The notes beneath the pieces are model-generated. The model was not told the origin of the DNA and ran no database searches. It worked only from the letters and a program-made list of their open reading frames with translations. This document shows positions 34,741 through 43,663 of a stretch of DNA of 64,000 nucleotides, in pieces (position 1 is the first letter of the stretch; each line of letters opens with the position of its first letter). The position numbers and the translations under genes are program-made. The DNA comes from an uncultured Carboxylicivirga sp. GTDB lineage: Bacteria > Bacteroidota > Bacteroidia > Bacteroidales > Marinilabiliaceae. The stretch spans positions 1 through 64,000 of the forward strand of contig CANLLN010000019.1 of NCBI GenBank assembly GCA_947491945.1, given 5' to 3'.

Positions 34741-36978
34741 ATGAACAAGTTTCGAACGATTATCTACGGCGTACTGGCAAGTGTATTTTTTAGTTGTGCG
34801 GCCGACGGAGATAAGGCTGATCCGCTGCTCGATTATGTCGATCCTTTTATCGGTACCGGTTTTCACGGGCACACTTTTCCGGGCGCCACGCTGCCTTTCG
34901 GTATGGTGCAGCTCAGCCCCGATACGCACCTCTATGGGTGGGATGCCAGCAGTGGTTATCACTACGAGGACTCACTGATCTATGCCTTTAGCCATACGCA
35001 CTTGAGTGGAACTGGCATTGGCGACCTGGGTGATGTGGCATTGATGCCTTATTCAGGTGACTTGGGGCAGACCCCTGTTGCCACTTTTGATAAGGCCAGC
35101 GAGGAGGCTTCACCGGGATATTATACCGTTCATCTGCGTAACTACGATGTGGCGGTGGAGTTAACCACCACCTTACGGGTGGGCATGCACCGTTATCAGT
35201 TTGGTAAGAGTGATGAACGCAATGTGATGTTGAACCTAAGTCATGTGCTGCAATCCAACTGGGGCAATGCTATTACCGCCAATCGCTGCACAATTATTGA
35301 TGCACAAACCATTGAGGGCGTGCAGCGTTCAACGGGTTGGGCGCATGATCATCTGGTGGCCTATCGCATTGAGTTTTCTGAGCCTGTTGTGAAGCGCAAA
35401 GTGCTGGTTGATGGTAAAGAAACTGAGCAGTCCATAATTGACTCTAAAGACGCACAACTACACTTCTCATTCGCACAGAGTGATGAGCCGCTGGTGGTGA
35501 AAGTGGCTATTTCGGCGGTTGATCCTGAAGGAGCTGAGAAGAATATGAAGCAGGAACTGCCGGGCTGGGATTTCGATGGAACGCTAAGTTCAGCACAGAA
35601 TGAGTGGCGCAATCAGCTTCGTCAGATGACCATTGAGACGAATGATGAAACGATAAAAACGAATTTTTATACGGCACTTTACCATTCTATGATGGCGCCC
35701 TTTATCTGGCAAGATGTGGATGGTCGATACCGTGGCATGGATAAGCAAATTCATCAGGCGGCCGAAGGAGAGGTTAACTACACTGTATTCTCCTTGTGGG
35801 ATACTTTCCGTGCTTTTCACCCCCTCATGACCATTATTAATCCTGAGAAAGCTAGTATCTGGAGTGAGGCGCTAGTGCAAAAATACCGCGAGGGAGGCGT
35901 ATTGCCCAAATGGCCTTTAGTAAGTAACTACACCGGTACCATGGTAGGGTATCCCGCTGTGTCGGTGCTGGCTGATGCTGTAGCCAAGGGGCTTGCCCCA
36001 AACGACCTTGATGCATGGCTGGAAGCAGCTGTTCAGTCGGCCACCTGGCGGCCTGATATTGTGGAGCGTTTCAAAGGTACGCGTGAGGCTGCTGTAATGC
36101 CCCGCCATATTTATTTTAAGGAAACCCTGGGTTGGGTGCCCAGCGATTCGGTAGCTGAAGCTGTTTCCTATGGTTTGGAGATGGCCTACTACGACTGGTG
36201 TGTGGCACAAATCGCTACGGCGGCTGGTAATACGGCAGTGGCCAATGAGTTCAAGAACAAGGCGGCTTACTTCAAGCACTATTTCGATGCCAAATCGGGA
36301 TTAATGCGGGGTAAGAATTACGATGGCAGCTGGGTAACACCTTTCCGCCCTCGCTATTCGAGTCATGAGAAGAGTGATTACGTGGAGGGGAATGCCTGGC
36401 AGTGGAGCTTCTTCACACCCCATGCCAATGATGAGCTGATTGAGTTGTATGGCTCAGCCGATCGCTTCGAGGCCATGCTCGATACCCTCTTTACTACCGA
36501 CTCTACCATCGAAGGTGAAGATGCCTCGGGCGATATTACTGGTCTCATTGGTCAGTATGCCCATGGAAACGAGCCAAGCCACCACATGGCCTATCTGTAT
36601 AATTGGACAGGAGCGCCGCATAAAGTCAATGAGCGCCTGGATCAGATCATGCGTCAGTTTTATCTGCCTGAGCCTGCCGGTATCATCGGTAACGAGGATT
36701 GTGGACAGATGTCGGCCTGGTATGTGATGAGTGCATTGGGCTTCTATCAGGTGTGTCCGGGGGATCCTACTTATACTACCGGGCGCCCAATGGTTGATAA
36801 GGCTACCATACGCGTTGGGGAGGGGCAGTTGCAAATTATCGCCCATAATAACAGCGCTGAAAATATGTATGTTGAAAAGATATTACTGAATGGCAGGCAG
36901 CTTGAAAAACCCTTCTTTACCCACGAGCAGTTGATGGACGGAGGTACGCTGGAGTTTTTTATGAGCAATAAAAAATAG
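34741..36978 (+). CDS. Alpha-mannosidase lipoprotein (GH92)
   Basis: A 745-aa lipoprotein (lipobox FFSC). GH92 enzymes are Ca-dependent inverting exo-alpha-mannosidases that trim N-glycans or yeast mannan. Family marks: 'VDPFIGTGFHGHTFPGATLP' at the N-terminal sandwich domain, 'FYTALYHSMMAPFIWQDVDG', 'HGNEPSHHMAYLYNWTG' and 'GNEDCGQMSAWYVMSALGFY' in the (alpha/alpha)6 catalytic domain. Linkage preference (1,2, 1,3 or 1,4) cannot be read off. The ATG at 34741 begins the signal peptide; the frame is open further upstream. Single gene, no SusCD nearby. Confidence 0.95.
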   Translation: MNKFRTIIYGVLASVFFSCAADGDKADPLLDYVDPFIGTGFHGHTFPGATLPFGMVQLSPDTHLYGWDASSGYHYEDSLIYAFSHTHLSGTGIGDLGDVALMPYSGDLGQTPVATFDKASEEASPGYYTVHLRNYDVAVELTTTLRVGMHRYQFGKSDERNVMLNLSHVLQSNWGNAITANRCTIIDAQTIEGVQRSTGWAHDHLVAYRIEFSEPVVKRKVLVDGKETEQSIIDSKDAQLHFSFAQSDEPLVVKVAISAVDPEGAEKNMKQELPGWDFDGTLSSAQNEWRNQLRQMTIETNDETIKTNFYTALYHSMMAPFIWQDVDGRYRGMDKQIHQAAEGEVNYTVFSLWDTFRAFHPLMTIINPEKASIWSEALVQKYREGGVLPKWPLVSNYTGTMVGYPAVSVLADAVAKGLAPNDLDAWLEAAVQSATWRPDIVERFKGTREAAVMPRHIYFKETLGWVPSDSVAEAVSYGLEMAYYDWCVAQIATAAGNTAVANEFKNKAAYFKHYFDAKSGLMRGKNYDGSWVTPFRPRYSSHEKSDYVEGNAWQWSFFTPHANDELIELYGSADRFEAMLDTLFTTDSTIEGEDASGDITGLIGQYAHGNEPSHHMAYLYNWTGAPHKVNERLDQIMRQFYLPEPAGIIGNEDCGQMSAWYVMSALGFYQVCPGDPTYTTGRPMVDKATIRVGEGQLQIIAHNNSAENMYVEKILLNGRQLEKPFFTHEQLMDGGTLEFFMSNKK

Positions 36979-37020
36979 GTAAAATAAGATTTCGTGCATC
37001 TTTGTGCGATAAAAAATACG

Positions 37021-37069
37021 GATGAGCCGGTGCTACCGCAGTATGACAACTGTGCAGCTTCGGCTCATC
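37021..37069 (+). terminator. Likely terminator of the GH92 gene
   Basis: GATGAGCCG (37021-37029) and CGGCTCATC (37061-37069) pair perfectly. The 31-nt loop can partly pair inside. A T-rich end follows. Confidence 0.55.
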
Positions 37070-37232
37070 TTTGTTTATGCCTTCGGTATATTTTTTTGAG
37101 TAATGCCGAATGGGAGTATGTAAGTTATCCTAATTGCCTGATTATATTGTTGTTTTTAAGGATTATAGGAAGAGGTGTAATTTGATTACGTGGGTGCTAT
37201 TAACTATTTTCGGTGCAGTCAAACCTAAGTCT

Positions 37233-38873
37233 ATGAAACACCTGTTCACTCTTTTCGTACTGTTAATTTGTTTTTTCACAACCCTACAGGCACAGGAGGT
37301 GCCCCATCACATTAGTAATGGCGCTATCTACGAATTTATTGATGAGCTGGCCAATAAAGGCCTGGTTACGCTTAATACAACCATCAAGCCCTACTCGCGC
37401 CGCACCATTGCTCTTGCTCTAAAGCAGGCCGATGGTCACCCGGAGTTAAGCAAACGGCAGCAGCAGGAAGTGACTTTTTACCGGAAGGATTTTAATAAGG
37501 AACTTTTGGTGGGGAAGGACTTTGATAAGCGTTTTGATGTTTTCTATCACAGCGATTCCTTATTTAAGATCACCATTAATCCCATTCTTGGGGGGCAGTT
37601 TTTTAATAATGGCGATAAAACGGTGTATCATCGATGGGGTGGTGCTGAGTTTTATGGTTCGGTGGGTAAGCATCTGGCTATTTATGGTAGCCTGCGCGAT
37701 AATCATGAGTCGCGTTATCTAGGTGGGCCTGAATACATCAGCAAACGTCCCGGTGCCGTTTATAAGGGCGATGACCTTAACAAAGACTATTCCGAGGCGA
37801 GGGGCGGCATTGTCTATTCGTGGAAATGGGGCAGTCTTGGCCTGCATAAGGATAATCCGGTATGGGGGAGTGGTTACAGCGATGCGGTAATACTTAGCGG
37901 GCGGGCACCGTCTTACGGCTACCTGTCATTTAAAATGCAACCGGTGGAGTGGTTTGAGTTTAACTATATGCATGGATGGCTGGTGAGTGAGGTGGTAGAC
38001 TCATCGCGTACCTACAGGGTATATAATGGCGATCGTGAGGTGTATGCCAATAAGTTTATTGCGGCCAATATGTTTACGGTAAAGCCCTGGAAGAAGCTGA
38101 ATATCTCTTTTGGCAACTCTATTATCTATGGCGATACAGACTTTAACCCAGCTTATCTGGTGCCTTTCCTGTTCTTTAAGTCGGTAGATCATACCTATAA
38201 CTCATGGGATAACTGGGTGGGGCACAATGCGCAAATGTTTATCGACATTAGCAGCCGGCAAATTAAGGGATTGCATCTCTACACTTCTTTTTTTATAGAT
38301 GAAATAGCCATTTCCGATATGTTTAATCCGGCTACTCACTCCAACGATTTTGCTTTTAAGGTAGGAGCCAAGTCCAATGATTTGCTGCCCAATCTAATGC
38401 TTAATGCCGAATATACCTTAGTACGTCCGCTCACCTACGAGCATTTCATTCCCACGGTGGATTTCGAGAGTAACTTGTACGGATTGGGGACTTACATGGG
38501 CGGTAATGCTGCCGAGCTGTTTTTGTCCTGTGCTTATGCGCCCATTCGCGGCTTGCGCCTTCAACTCGATTATACACATTTGAAAAAAGGGAAGGATTAT
38601 CAGCAAATATTCGATGACGGAGAGGTGGCCTTACATCCTGAAATTAATCCGGATCAGGAGGAGATTCGTCGCGGTCTTCCCTTTATGAATGAAGTGCGCT
38701 ATAAGAATGCAAGCATTACTTTTAAGGCGGCTTATCAAATTATTAATGACGGATTTATCTTTGTGGAGGCTACCCGTAATAGCTTTGATGGGCCCGACAA
38801 AGAGATTTATTCCAATCCTTACTACCTGAGCGGCGATAATATATTATCCTTCGGTATGAACTTTGGATTCTGA
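37233..38873 (+). CDS. Wzi-like capsule assembly outer-membrane protein
   Basis: A 546-aa exported beta-barrel protein. The signal peptide is MKHLFTLFVLLICFFTTLQA (before QEV). An N-terminal helical part ('AIYEFIDELANKGLVTLNTT', 'YSRRTIALALKQAD') leads to a barrel with many aromatic strands ('KLNISFGNSIIYGDTDFNPA', 'LRLQLDYTHLKKGKDYQQIF') and a C-terminal Phe strand (ILSFGMNFGF). It matches the Wzi family, which in E. coli binds capsule at the outer membrane. The start at 37233 is set by the signal peptide. The aminotransferase gene begins 36 bp downstream, so it may be in the wbp operon. Confidence 0.82.
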   Translation: MKHLFTLFVLLICFFTTLQAQEVPHHISNGAIYEFIDELANKGLVTLNTTIKPYSRRTIALALKQADGHPELSKRQQQEVTFYRKDFNKELLVGKDFDKRFDVFYHSDSLFKITINPILGGQFFNNGDKTVYHRWGGAEFYGSVGKHLAIYGSLRDNHESRYLGGPEYISKRPGAVYKGDDLNKDYSEARGGIVYSWKWGSLGLHKDNPVWGSGYSDAVILSGRAPSYGYLSFKMQPVEWFEFNYMHGWLVSEVVDSSRTYRVYNGDREVYANKFIAANMFTVKPWKKLNISFGNSIIYGDTDFNPAYLVPFLFFKSVDHTYNSWDNWVGHNAQMFIDISSRQIKGLHLYTSFFIDEIAISDMFNPATHSNDFAFKVGAKSNDLLPNLMLNAEYTLVRPLTYEHFIPTVDFESNLYGLGTYMGGNAAELFLSCAYAPIRGLRLQLDYTHLKKGKDYQQIFDDGEVALHPEINPDQEEIRRGLPFMNEVRYKNASITFKAAYQIINDGFIFVEATRNSFDGPDKEIYSNPYYLSGDNILSFGMNFGF

Positions 38874-38881
38874 TATTTTTG
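38874..38881 (+). promoter_or_regulatory. Candidate -7 box before wbpE
   Basis: TATTTTTG fits TAnnTTTG, right after the Wzi-like stop codon and 28 bp before the wbpE start. It would allow the wbp genes their own promoter; no -33 box is clear. Confidence 0.3.
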
Positions 38882-38909
38882 TTAATTTAACAGGCTTGAA
38901 AATGGTAAT

Positions 38910-40034
38910 ATGGAACAAATAAGAATGGTGGATCTTAAGGCTCAGTATAATCGACTTAAGCCTGCGATCGATACGGCCATGGAGGAGGTGCTGGAGCAAA
39001 CTGCATTTATTAACGGGCCTGCGGTAAAAACATTTCAGTCTAACCTGGAAAGTTATCTGGGTGTAAGGCATGTAATACCCTGCGGAAATGGTACCGATGC
39101 TTTGCAGGTGGCGCTGATGGCCATGGATTTGCAGGAAGGAGATGAGGTGATCACCTCCACCTTTACCTTTATTGCCACGGTAGAAGTAATTGCCCTTCTC
39201 AAGCTAAAGCCTGTACTGGTAGATGTTGACCCAAATACTTTTACGCTGCTGCCCGAGGCTGTGGAGGCTGCTATTACTAAGCGGACAAAAGTAATTTTAC
39301 CGGTGCATTTGTTTGGTCAGGGGGCCGATATGAACCGCTTGATGGATATTGCGCAACAGCATGGAATTAAGGTAGTGGAAGACACCGCGCAGGCCATAGG
39401 AAGTAACTATCGCCTTGGTGACAAATCACTGCGCCTGGGTACGATAGGCGATGTGGGATGCACTTCTTTTTTTCCCTCTAAAAATCTGGGTTGTTTTGGC
39501 GATGGCGGTGCCTGTTTTACCAATAATGATGCCTTGGCAGCTCGTATGCGCATGATTGTGAATCATGGATCAGAAAAAAAATACTATCATAAAGTAATCG
39601 GAGTCAATTCGCGTCTTGACACTCTGCAGGCCGCCGTCCTGAACGAGAAACTCAAACATTTGGATGATTTTAATGCCCGTCGATGCAAGGCTGCTGACTT
39701 CTATGATGGTATCCTTCGTGGACACGCTGAGTTGCAAGTGCCCTGTCGTATTGCCGAATCCGAGCATACCTTTCATCAGTACACGCTGCGGATAAAGGAT
39801 GGCCGACGCGATGCTTTGCAGGCCTACCTTAAGGATAAAGGAATTCCTTCAATGATTTATTATCCTGTGCCTTTGCATCGTCAGGAAGCCTTTATACCGT
39901 ATATGGAAAATACAACTATGCTGCCCAATGCTGATTTATTAAGTACAGAGGTGTTATCTTTGCCCATGCACACAGAGCTGAGCCACGAACAATTAAGTTA
40001 TATAACCGATGCCATCCTGGCATTTTTTGAATAG
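38910..40034 (+). CDS. wbpE: UDP-3-oxo-GlcNAcA aminotransferase (WbpE/PorR-like)
   Basis: A 374-aa PLP aminotransferase of the DegT/DnrJ/EryC1 family. PLP Lys is K191 (SFFPSKNLGCFGDGG). 'GNGTDALQVALMAMDLQEGD' and 'VEDTAQAIGSNYRLG' are family blocks. In this operon it should transfer an amino group from Glu to C3 of UDP-3-oxo-GlcNAc-uronic acid. The start 'MVDLKAQY' is near the N-terminus as in WbpE. The gene is followed 3 bp later by wbpD. In P. gingivalis the homologue PorR is needed for A-LPS and thus for T9SS cargo anchoring. Confidence 0.9.
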   Translation: MEQIRMVDLKAQYNRLKPAIDTAMEEVLEQTAFINGPAVKTFQSNLESYLGVRHVIPCGNGTDALQVALMAMDLQEGDEVITSTFTFIATVEVIALLKLKPVLVDVDPNTFTLLPEAVEAAITKRTKVILPVHLFGQGADMNRLMDIAQQHGIKVVEDTAQAIGSNYRLGDKSLRLGTIGDVGCTSFFPSKNLGCFGDGGACFTNNDALAARMRMIVNHGSEKKYYHKVIGVNSRLDTLQAAVLNEKLKHLDDFNARRCKAADFYDGILRGHAELQVPCRIAESEHTFHQYTLRIKDGRRDALQAYLKDKGIPSMIYYPVPLHRQEAFIPYMENTTMLPNADLLSTEVLSLPMHTELSHEQLSYITDAILAFFE

Positions 40035-40037
40035 ATT

Positions 40038-40622
40038 ATGAGTGAAATCGATTATTATGCTCACGAAACAGCGGTGATAGATGATGATTGTGTCATCCAT
40101 AAAGGGGTGAAGATCTGGCATTTTTCACATATTATGACAGGTTCTGTTATTGGCGAAAACTGCAATCTCGGACAAAACGTGGTGGTGTCGCCAGGGGTTA
40201 CCTTGGGTAAAAATGTAAAGGTGCAAAACAATGTTTCTATTTATACAGGTGTTATCTGTGAAGACGATGTGTTTCTTGGGCCATCCATGGTTTTTACTAA
40301 CGTGGTGAACCCGCGAAGCGCCGTTAACCGCCGCAATGAGTACCTGAAAACGATAGTGGAAAAAGGTGCTACCATTGGAGCCAATGCTACAATTGTTTGT
40401 GGACACAATATTGGTAGATATGCTTTTATTGGTGCCGGAGCGGTCGTTACAAAAACCGTTGTGCCTTATGCGCTGGTGGTGGGTAATCCCTCACGTCAGA
40501 TAGGTTGGATTAGCGAGTTGGGTCATCGTTTGGAATTTGATTCAGCCGGTATTGCGGTGTGCCCTGAAGGAAACGACAAATATAGATTAGAGAACAACAA
40601 GGTAGAGAAGATAAGGGATTAA
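40038..40622 (+). CDS. wbpD: UDP-3-amino-GlcNAcA N-acetyltransferase (WbpD-like)
   Basis: A 194-aa left-handed beta-helix acyltransferase with hexapeptide repeats ('VIGENCNLGQNVVVSPGVTL', 'VKVQNNVSIYTGVICEDDVF', 'GATIGANATIVCGHNIG'). The active-site His region is 'KIWHFSHIMTG'. It should add an acetyl group from acetyl-CoA to the new 3-amino group, giving UDP-2,3-diacetamido-uronic acid. The stop codon overlaps the ATG of wbpB (TAATG at 40620-40624). Confidence 0.9.
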   Translation: MSEIDYYAHETAVIDDDCVIHKGVKIWHFSHIMTGSVIGENCNLGQNVVVSPGVTLGKNVKVQNNVSIYTGVICEDDVFLGPSMVFTNVVNPRSAVNRRNEYLKTIVEKGATIGANATIVCGHNIGRYAFIGAGAVVTKTVVPYALVVGNPSRQIGWISELGHRLEFDSAGIAVCPEGNDKYRLENNKVEKIRD

Positions 40623-41647
40623 TGATTTCAAAAGCAACAATACAATTTGCCATAATTGGTATGGGGCACATTGGTAAGCGCCATGCCGAGATGATAAAGC
40701 GAAATGAAGCGGCCGAACTGGTGGCCGTATGCGATATATTAACGGCTGATGAGGTGGGCTGGCAGGGAACGGTTCCTTTTTACAAGGATATGGAGACCCT
40801 GCTTGAGCAGCATCCCGAGGTGGATGTGATTAATATTTGCACGCCCAATGGTTTGCACGCCCAACAGGCTATTCAGGCGCTGGAGGCGCGTAAGCACATT
40901 GTGGTGGAAAAGCCCATGGCACTTAATAAGGCTGATGCCGAAAAGGTGATCTTCAAAGCGCTTCAGGTATCGCGACAGGTATTTGCTGTGATGCAAAACC
41001 GTTATTCGCCACCTAGTGTATGGTTGAAGCAGATTGTGGATGAAAAACGTTTGGGTGACATATTTATGGTGCAGCTAAACTGTTACTGGAACCGCGATGA
41101 CCGCTACTACAAAAAAGGGAATTGGCATGGCGATAAAGAGCTGGATGGCGGTACTTTATTTACCCAGTTTTCGCATTTTGTGGATATTATGTATTGGCTT
41201 TTTGGCGATATTGCCAATATTAAAGGACAGTTCAAGGATTTTAGTCACCAGCATTCCACCGATTTTGAAGACAGTGGCTTTGTTTCCTTTGACTTTGTTA
41301 ACGGTGGCATGGGTAGTCTTAATTATAGTACTTCTGTTTGGAATCAGAACCTGGAAAGCAGCATCACCATTATTGGTAGTAAGGGCACTGTTAAGGTGTC
41401 GGGTCAGTATATGAACGAGGTGGTGGAGTGCCATATCGAAAATTATGAAATGCCAACACTCGAAGCTTCCAATCCGCCCAACGATTATGGACCCTACAAG
41501 GGATCGGCAGCTAATCATCACTATGTAATTGACAATGTGGTAAGCGTGCTCAAAGGCGATGGAAGTATTACCACCAATGCCCTGGAAGGGCTGAAGGTGG
41601 TTGAGATGATTGAACGTATATACAAACACAAACCCTCCGGATTATAA
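40622..41647 (+). CDS. wbpB: UDP-GlcNAcA 3-dehydrogenase (WbpB-like, Gfo/Idh/MocA)
   Basis: A 341-aa NAD-dependent oxidoreductase. Rossmann motif 'FAIIGMGHIGKRHAEMIKRN' is at the N-terminus, 'VEKPMAL' holds the conserved Lys, and 'NCYWNRDDRYYKKGNWHGDK' with 'ELDGGTLFTQFSHFVDIMYW' form the substrate side. It oxidises C3 of UDP-GlcNAcA to the 3-oxo form used by WbpE. It overlaps wbpD by 1 nt, and the next gene starts 13 bp downstream (41661). Confidence 0.9.
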   Translation: MISKATIQFAIIGMGHIGKRHAEMIKRNEAAELVAVCDILTADEVGWQGTVPFYKDMETLLEQHPEVDVINICTPNGLHAQQAIQALEARKHIVVEKPMALNKADAEKVIFKALQVSRQVFAVMQNRYSPPSVWLKQIVDEKRLGDIFMVQLNCYWNRDDRYYKKGNWHGDKELDGGTLFTQFSHFVDIMYWLFGDIANIKGQFKDFSHQHSTDFEDSGFVSFDFVNGGMGSLNYSTSVWNQNLESSITIIGSKGTVKVSGQYMNEVVECHIENYEMPTLEASNPPNDYGPYKGSAANHHYVIDNVVSVLKGDGSITTNALEGLKVVEMIERIYKHKPSGL

Positions 41648-41660
41648 ATTCACACCAACT

Positions 41661-42950
41661 ATGTTAGAACAGTTATTAGCAAAAGAAAAGAAGCTTTCTG
41701 TGATTGGCCTGGGCTATGTGGGCCTGCCTATTGCATTGGAGTTTGCACGTAAGATGTCAGTCATTGGCTTTGATATTAAAGATGAGCGCGTTGAGCAGAT
41801 GCGCAATGGTATTGATCCAAGTAAAGAGTTGGATGCTTCGGCCTTCGAGGGCTGCGATATTACCTTCACCAGCAAGGCTGAAGATTTAAAAGCGGCCAAC
41901 TTTCATGTGGTGGCGGTTCCTACGCCCATCAATGAGCATAATCTGCCTGACTTGCGTCCGCTGTTGAGTGCGACACGGGCTGTGGGTAAGATTCTGAAGA
42001 AGGGCGATTATGTGGTGTTTGAATCAACTGTTTATCCGGGTTGCACCGAAGACGACTGTGTGCCCATCTTGGAAGCCGAATCGGGTTTGAAGTTCAATAT
42101 TGATTTTAAAGTGGGTTTTAGCCCCGAGCGCATCAACCCCGGCGATAAAGAACACACACTGACCAAGATATTGAAGATCGTATCCGGTAGCGATGCGGAA
42201 TCCGCGCAAGTGATTGAAGCAGTGTATGCAAGTATCATAACGGCAGGAATCCACAAGGCGAGCTCCATTAAAGTGGCCGAAGCGGCTAAGATTATTGAGA
42301 ATACGCAGCGTGACGTGAACATCGCTCTGATGAATGAGTTATCGCTTATTTTCGATCGTATGGACATCAATACTTTTGAAGTGCTTGAGGCGGCCGGTAC
42401 CAAGTGGAACTTTCTGCGTTTCTTCCCCGGCCTGGTAGGAGGACATTGTATTGGTGTTGATCCTTATTACCTCACTTATAAGGCCAATGAGTTGGGTTAT
42501 CATTCTAAGATTATTACGGGCGGGCGTTTTATCAATGACTCCATGGGTGGTTACATTGCGAAAACGACCGTAAAGAAAATGATTTCCAATGGTAATAAAA
42601 TAAACGGAGCCCGGGTGCTTATTATGGGTGCCACCTTTAAAGAAAATGTGAGTGATATTCGCAACTCCAAAGTGGCTGATGTGGTTAAGGAATTAAAGTC
42701 CTTTAGTGTGGATGTGGATGTGATTGATCCGCATGCTTCATCGGAAGAGGTGATGCATGAATATGGTTACGGTTTAATTGATACCGTAAATGATAAATAT
42801 AATGCCGTAATTGTTGCGGTTAATCACGATGAGTATGTGAAGCTTGATGAGGCCTACTTTAAATCCATTATGGTTGATGAGGGAGTTTTTGTTGATGTGA
42901 AAGGCATCTATCGTAATAAGATAAAGGATCTTACTTATTGGAGTCTCTAG
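41661..42950 (+). CDS. UDP-HexNAc 6-dehydrogenase (WbpA/WbpO/TviB-type)
   Basis: A 429-aa nucleotide-sugar dehydrogenase that makes UDP-GlcNAc-uronic acid (or the GalNAc form) with two NAD+. Parts seen: Rossmann 'SVIGLGYVGLPIALEFARKM', the NAD2 half 'FESTVYPGCTEDDCVPIL' and 'GFSPERINPGDKEH', and the catalytic Cys in 'GLVGGHCIGVDPYYLTYKAN'. By sequence it is nearer the TviB/WbpO group than Pseudomonas WbpA, but in this operon GlcNAc use is likely. The ATG at 41661 is the family start; a frame open to 41610 overlaps wbpB. It is followed by a strong terminator. Confidence 0.9.
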   Translation: MLEQLLAKEKKLSVIGLGYVGLPIALEFARKMSVIGFDIKDERVEQMRNGIDPSKELDASAFEGCDITFTSKAEDLKAANFHVVAVPTPINEHNLPDLRPLLSATRAVGKILKKGDYVVFESTVYPGCTEDDCVPILEAESGLKFNIDFKVGFSPERINPGDKEHTLTKILKIVSGSDAESAQVIEAVYASIITAGIHKASSIKVAEAAKIIENTQRDVNIALMNELSLIFDRMDINTFEVLEAAGTKWNFLRFFPGLVGGHCIGVDPYYLTYKANELGYHSKIITGGRFINDSMGGYIAKTTVKKMISNGNKINGARVLIMGATFKENVSDIRNSKVADVVKELKSFSVDVDVIDPHASSEEVMHEYGYGLIDTVNDKYNAVIVAVNHDEYVKLDEAYFKSIMVDEGVFVDVKGIYRNKIKDLTYWSL

Positions 42951-42972
42951 TGATTTTGTAAGTATAAGGCAT

Positions 42973-43011
42973 AAAAAACGGTGTATCGAAAATTTTTGAT
43001 ACACCGTTTTT
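42973..43011 (+). terminator. Terminator of the wbp operon
   Basis: CGGTGTATC (42979-42987) and GATACACCG (42998-43006) flanked by A5 and T5. It can act on both strands, which suits the convergent genes. Confidence 0.88.
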
Positions 43012-43054
43012 GGGTTTTGTAGCCAGCATTCCAACGGTAGGCTGTGCGTTTTGT

Positions 43055-43663
43055 TTAGCGGTTAATTTCATAATAGTATTCTTTAGTTCCGGAAACCAAT
43101 GATACAAAATAATTACCTCTGGGTAGGTCTTTTAGGTCGAACATACCTGAGTAAGTAGTTTCTGATGATAAATTCGCATTGTATAGTTCAGCTCCTATTT
43201 TATCAGTGATGCTAATGGATAAGTCTTTGTTGTCAAAGTTATTGTGGCTTACGTAAAGCTTATCTTCTGCAACCCTGAAAAAGATCAGATCTGATTGCTC
43301 CATCACTTTCGTATTGGCCGATTGGATTAGTTCTTTGTTGGCAATGGTGAAAACATCGGAAGAGGTCCCGTTTTTGCCCGTCAGTTCAATGGTGTAATCG
43401 CCATCGTCCAAAGAGGTGAGGTCAAAAACTTTCTGAAATGGGGTGGCTGCTTTAATCTGCGAACTTGAATATAGGAGTTGGCCTTCTTCATCGAAAATTT
43501 TCACACGATAGGCTTCTGATAAGTCGTAGCGTGCTGTAATAATTGCATAGTTGGTTTTTAAATAAGAATCGATAACAATGGTACCTTTTCCAAATACTCC
43601 GGTACTCAATAGGGTCAATGCTGCAATTGGCAAAATCCTCCTTAATACATTTGCTTTTGTCAT
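43055..43663 (-). CDS. Secreted protein with two CTD-like beta domains
   Basis: A 202-aa exported protein (signal peptide ending near LLSTGVFG/KG). It holds two similar beta-sandwich halves, each ending in a 'F-D-L-x-x-L-x-x-G-x-Y' block: 'VFDLTSLDDGDYTIELTGKN' and 'MFDLKDLPRGNYFVSLVSGT' followed by KEYYYEINR. The second half resembles a T9SS type A C-terminal domain. I do not recognise a named family. It could be a surface or periplasmic adhesin-like protein. It is monocistronic. Confidence 0.65.
   Translation of the reverse strand: MTKANVLRRILPIAALTLLSTGVFGKGTIVIDSYLKTNYAIITARYDLSEAYRVKIFDEEGQLLYSSSQIKAATPFQKVFDLTSLDDGDYTIELTGKNGTSSDVFTIANKELIQSANTKVMEQSDLIFFRVAEDKLYVSHNNFDNKDLSISITDKIGAELYNANLSSETTYSGMFDLKDLPRGNYFVSLVSGTKEYYYEINR

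Noticed and set aside
38910-42950. Complete capsule or O-antigen cluster
   Set aside because: Only four sugar-nucleotide enzymes and a Wzi-like protein are present; no glycosyltransferase, flippase or polymerase is found here.
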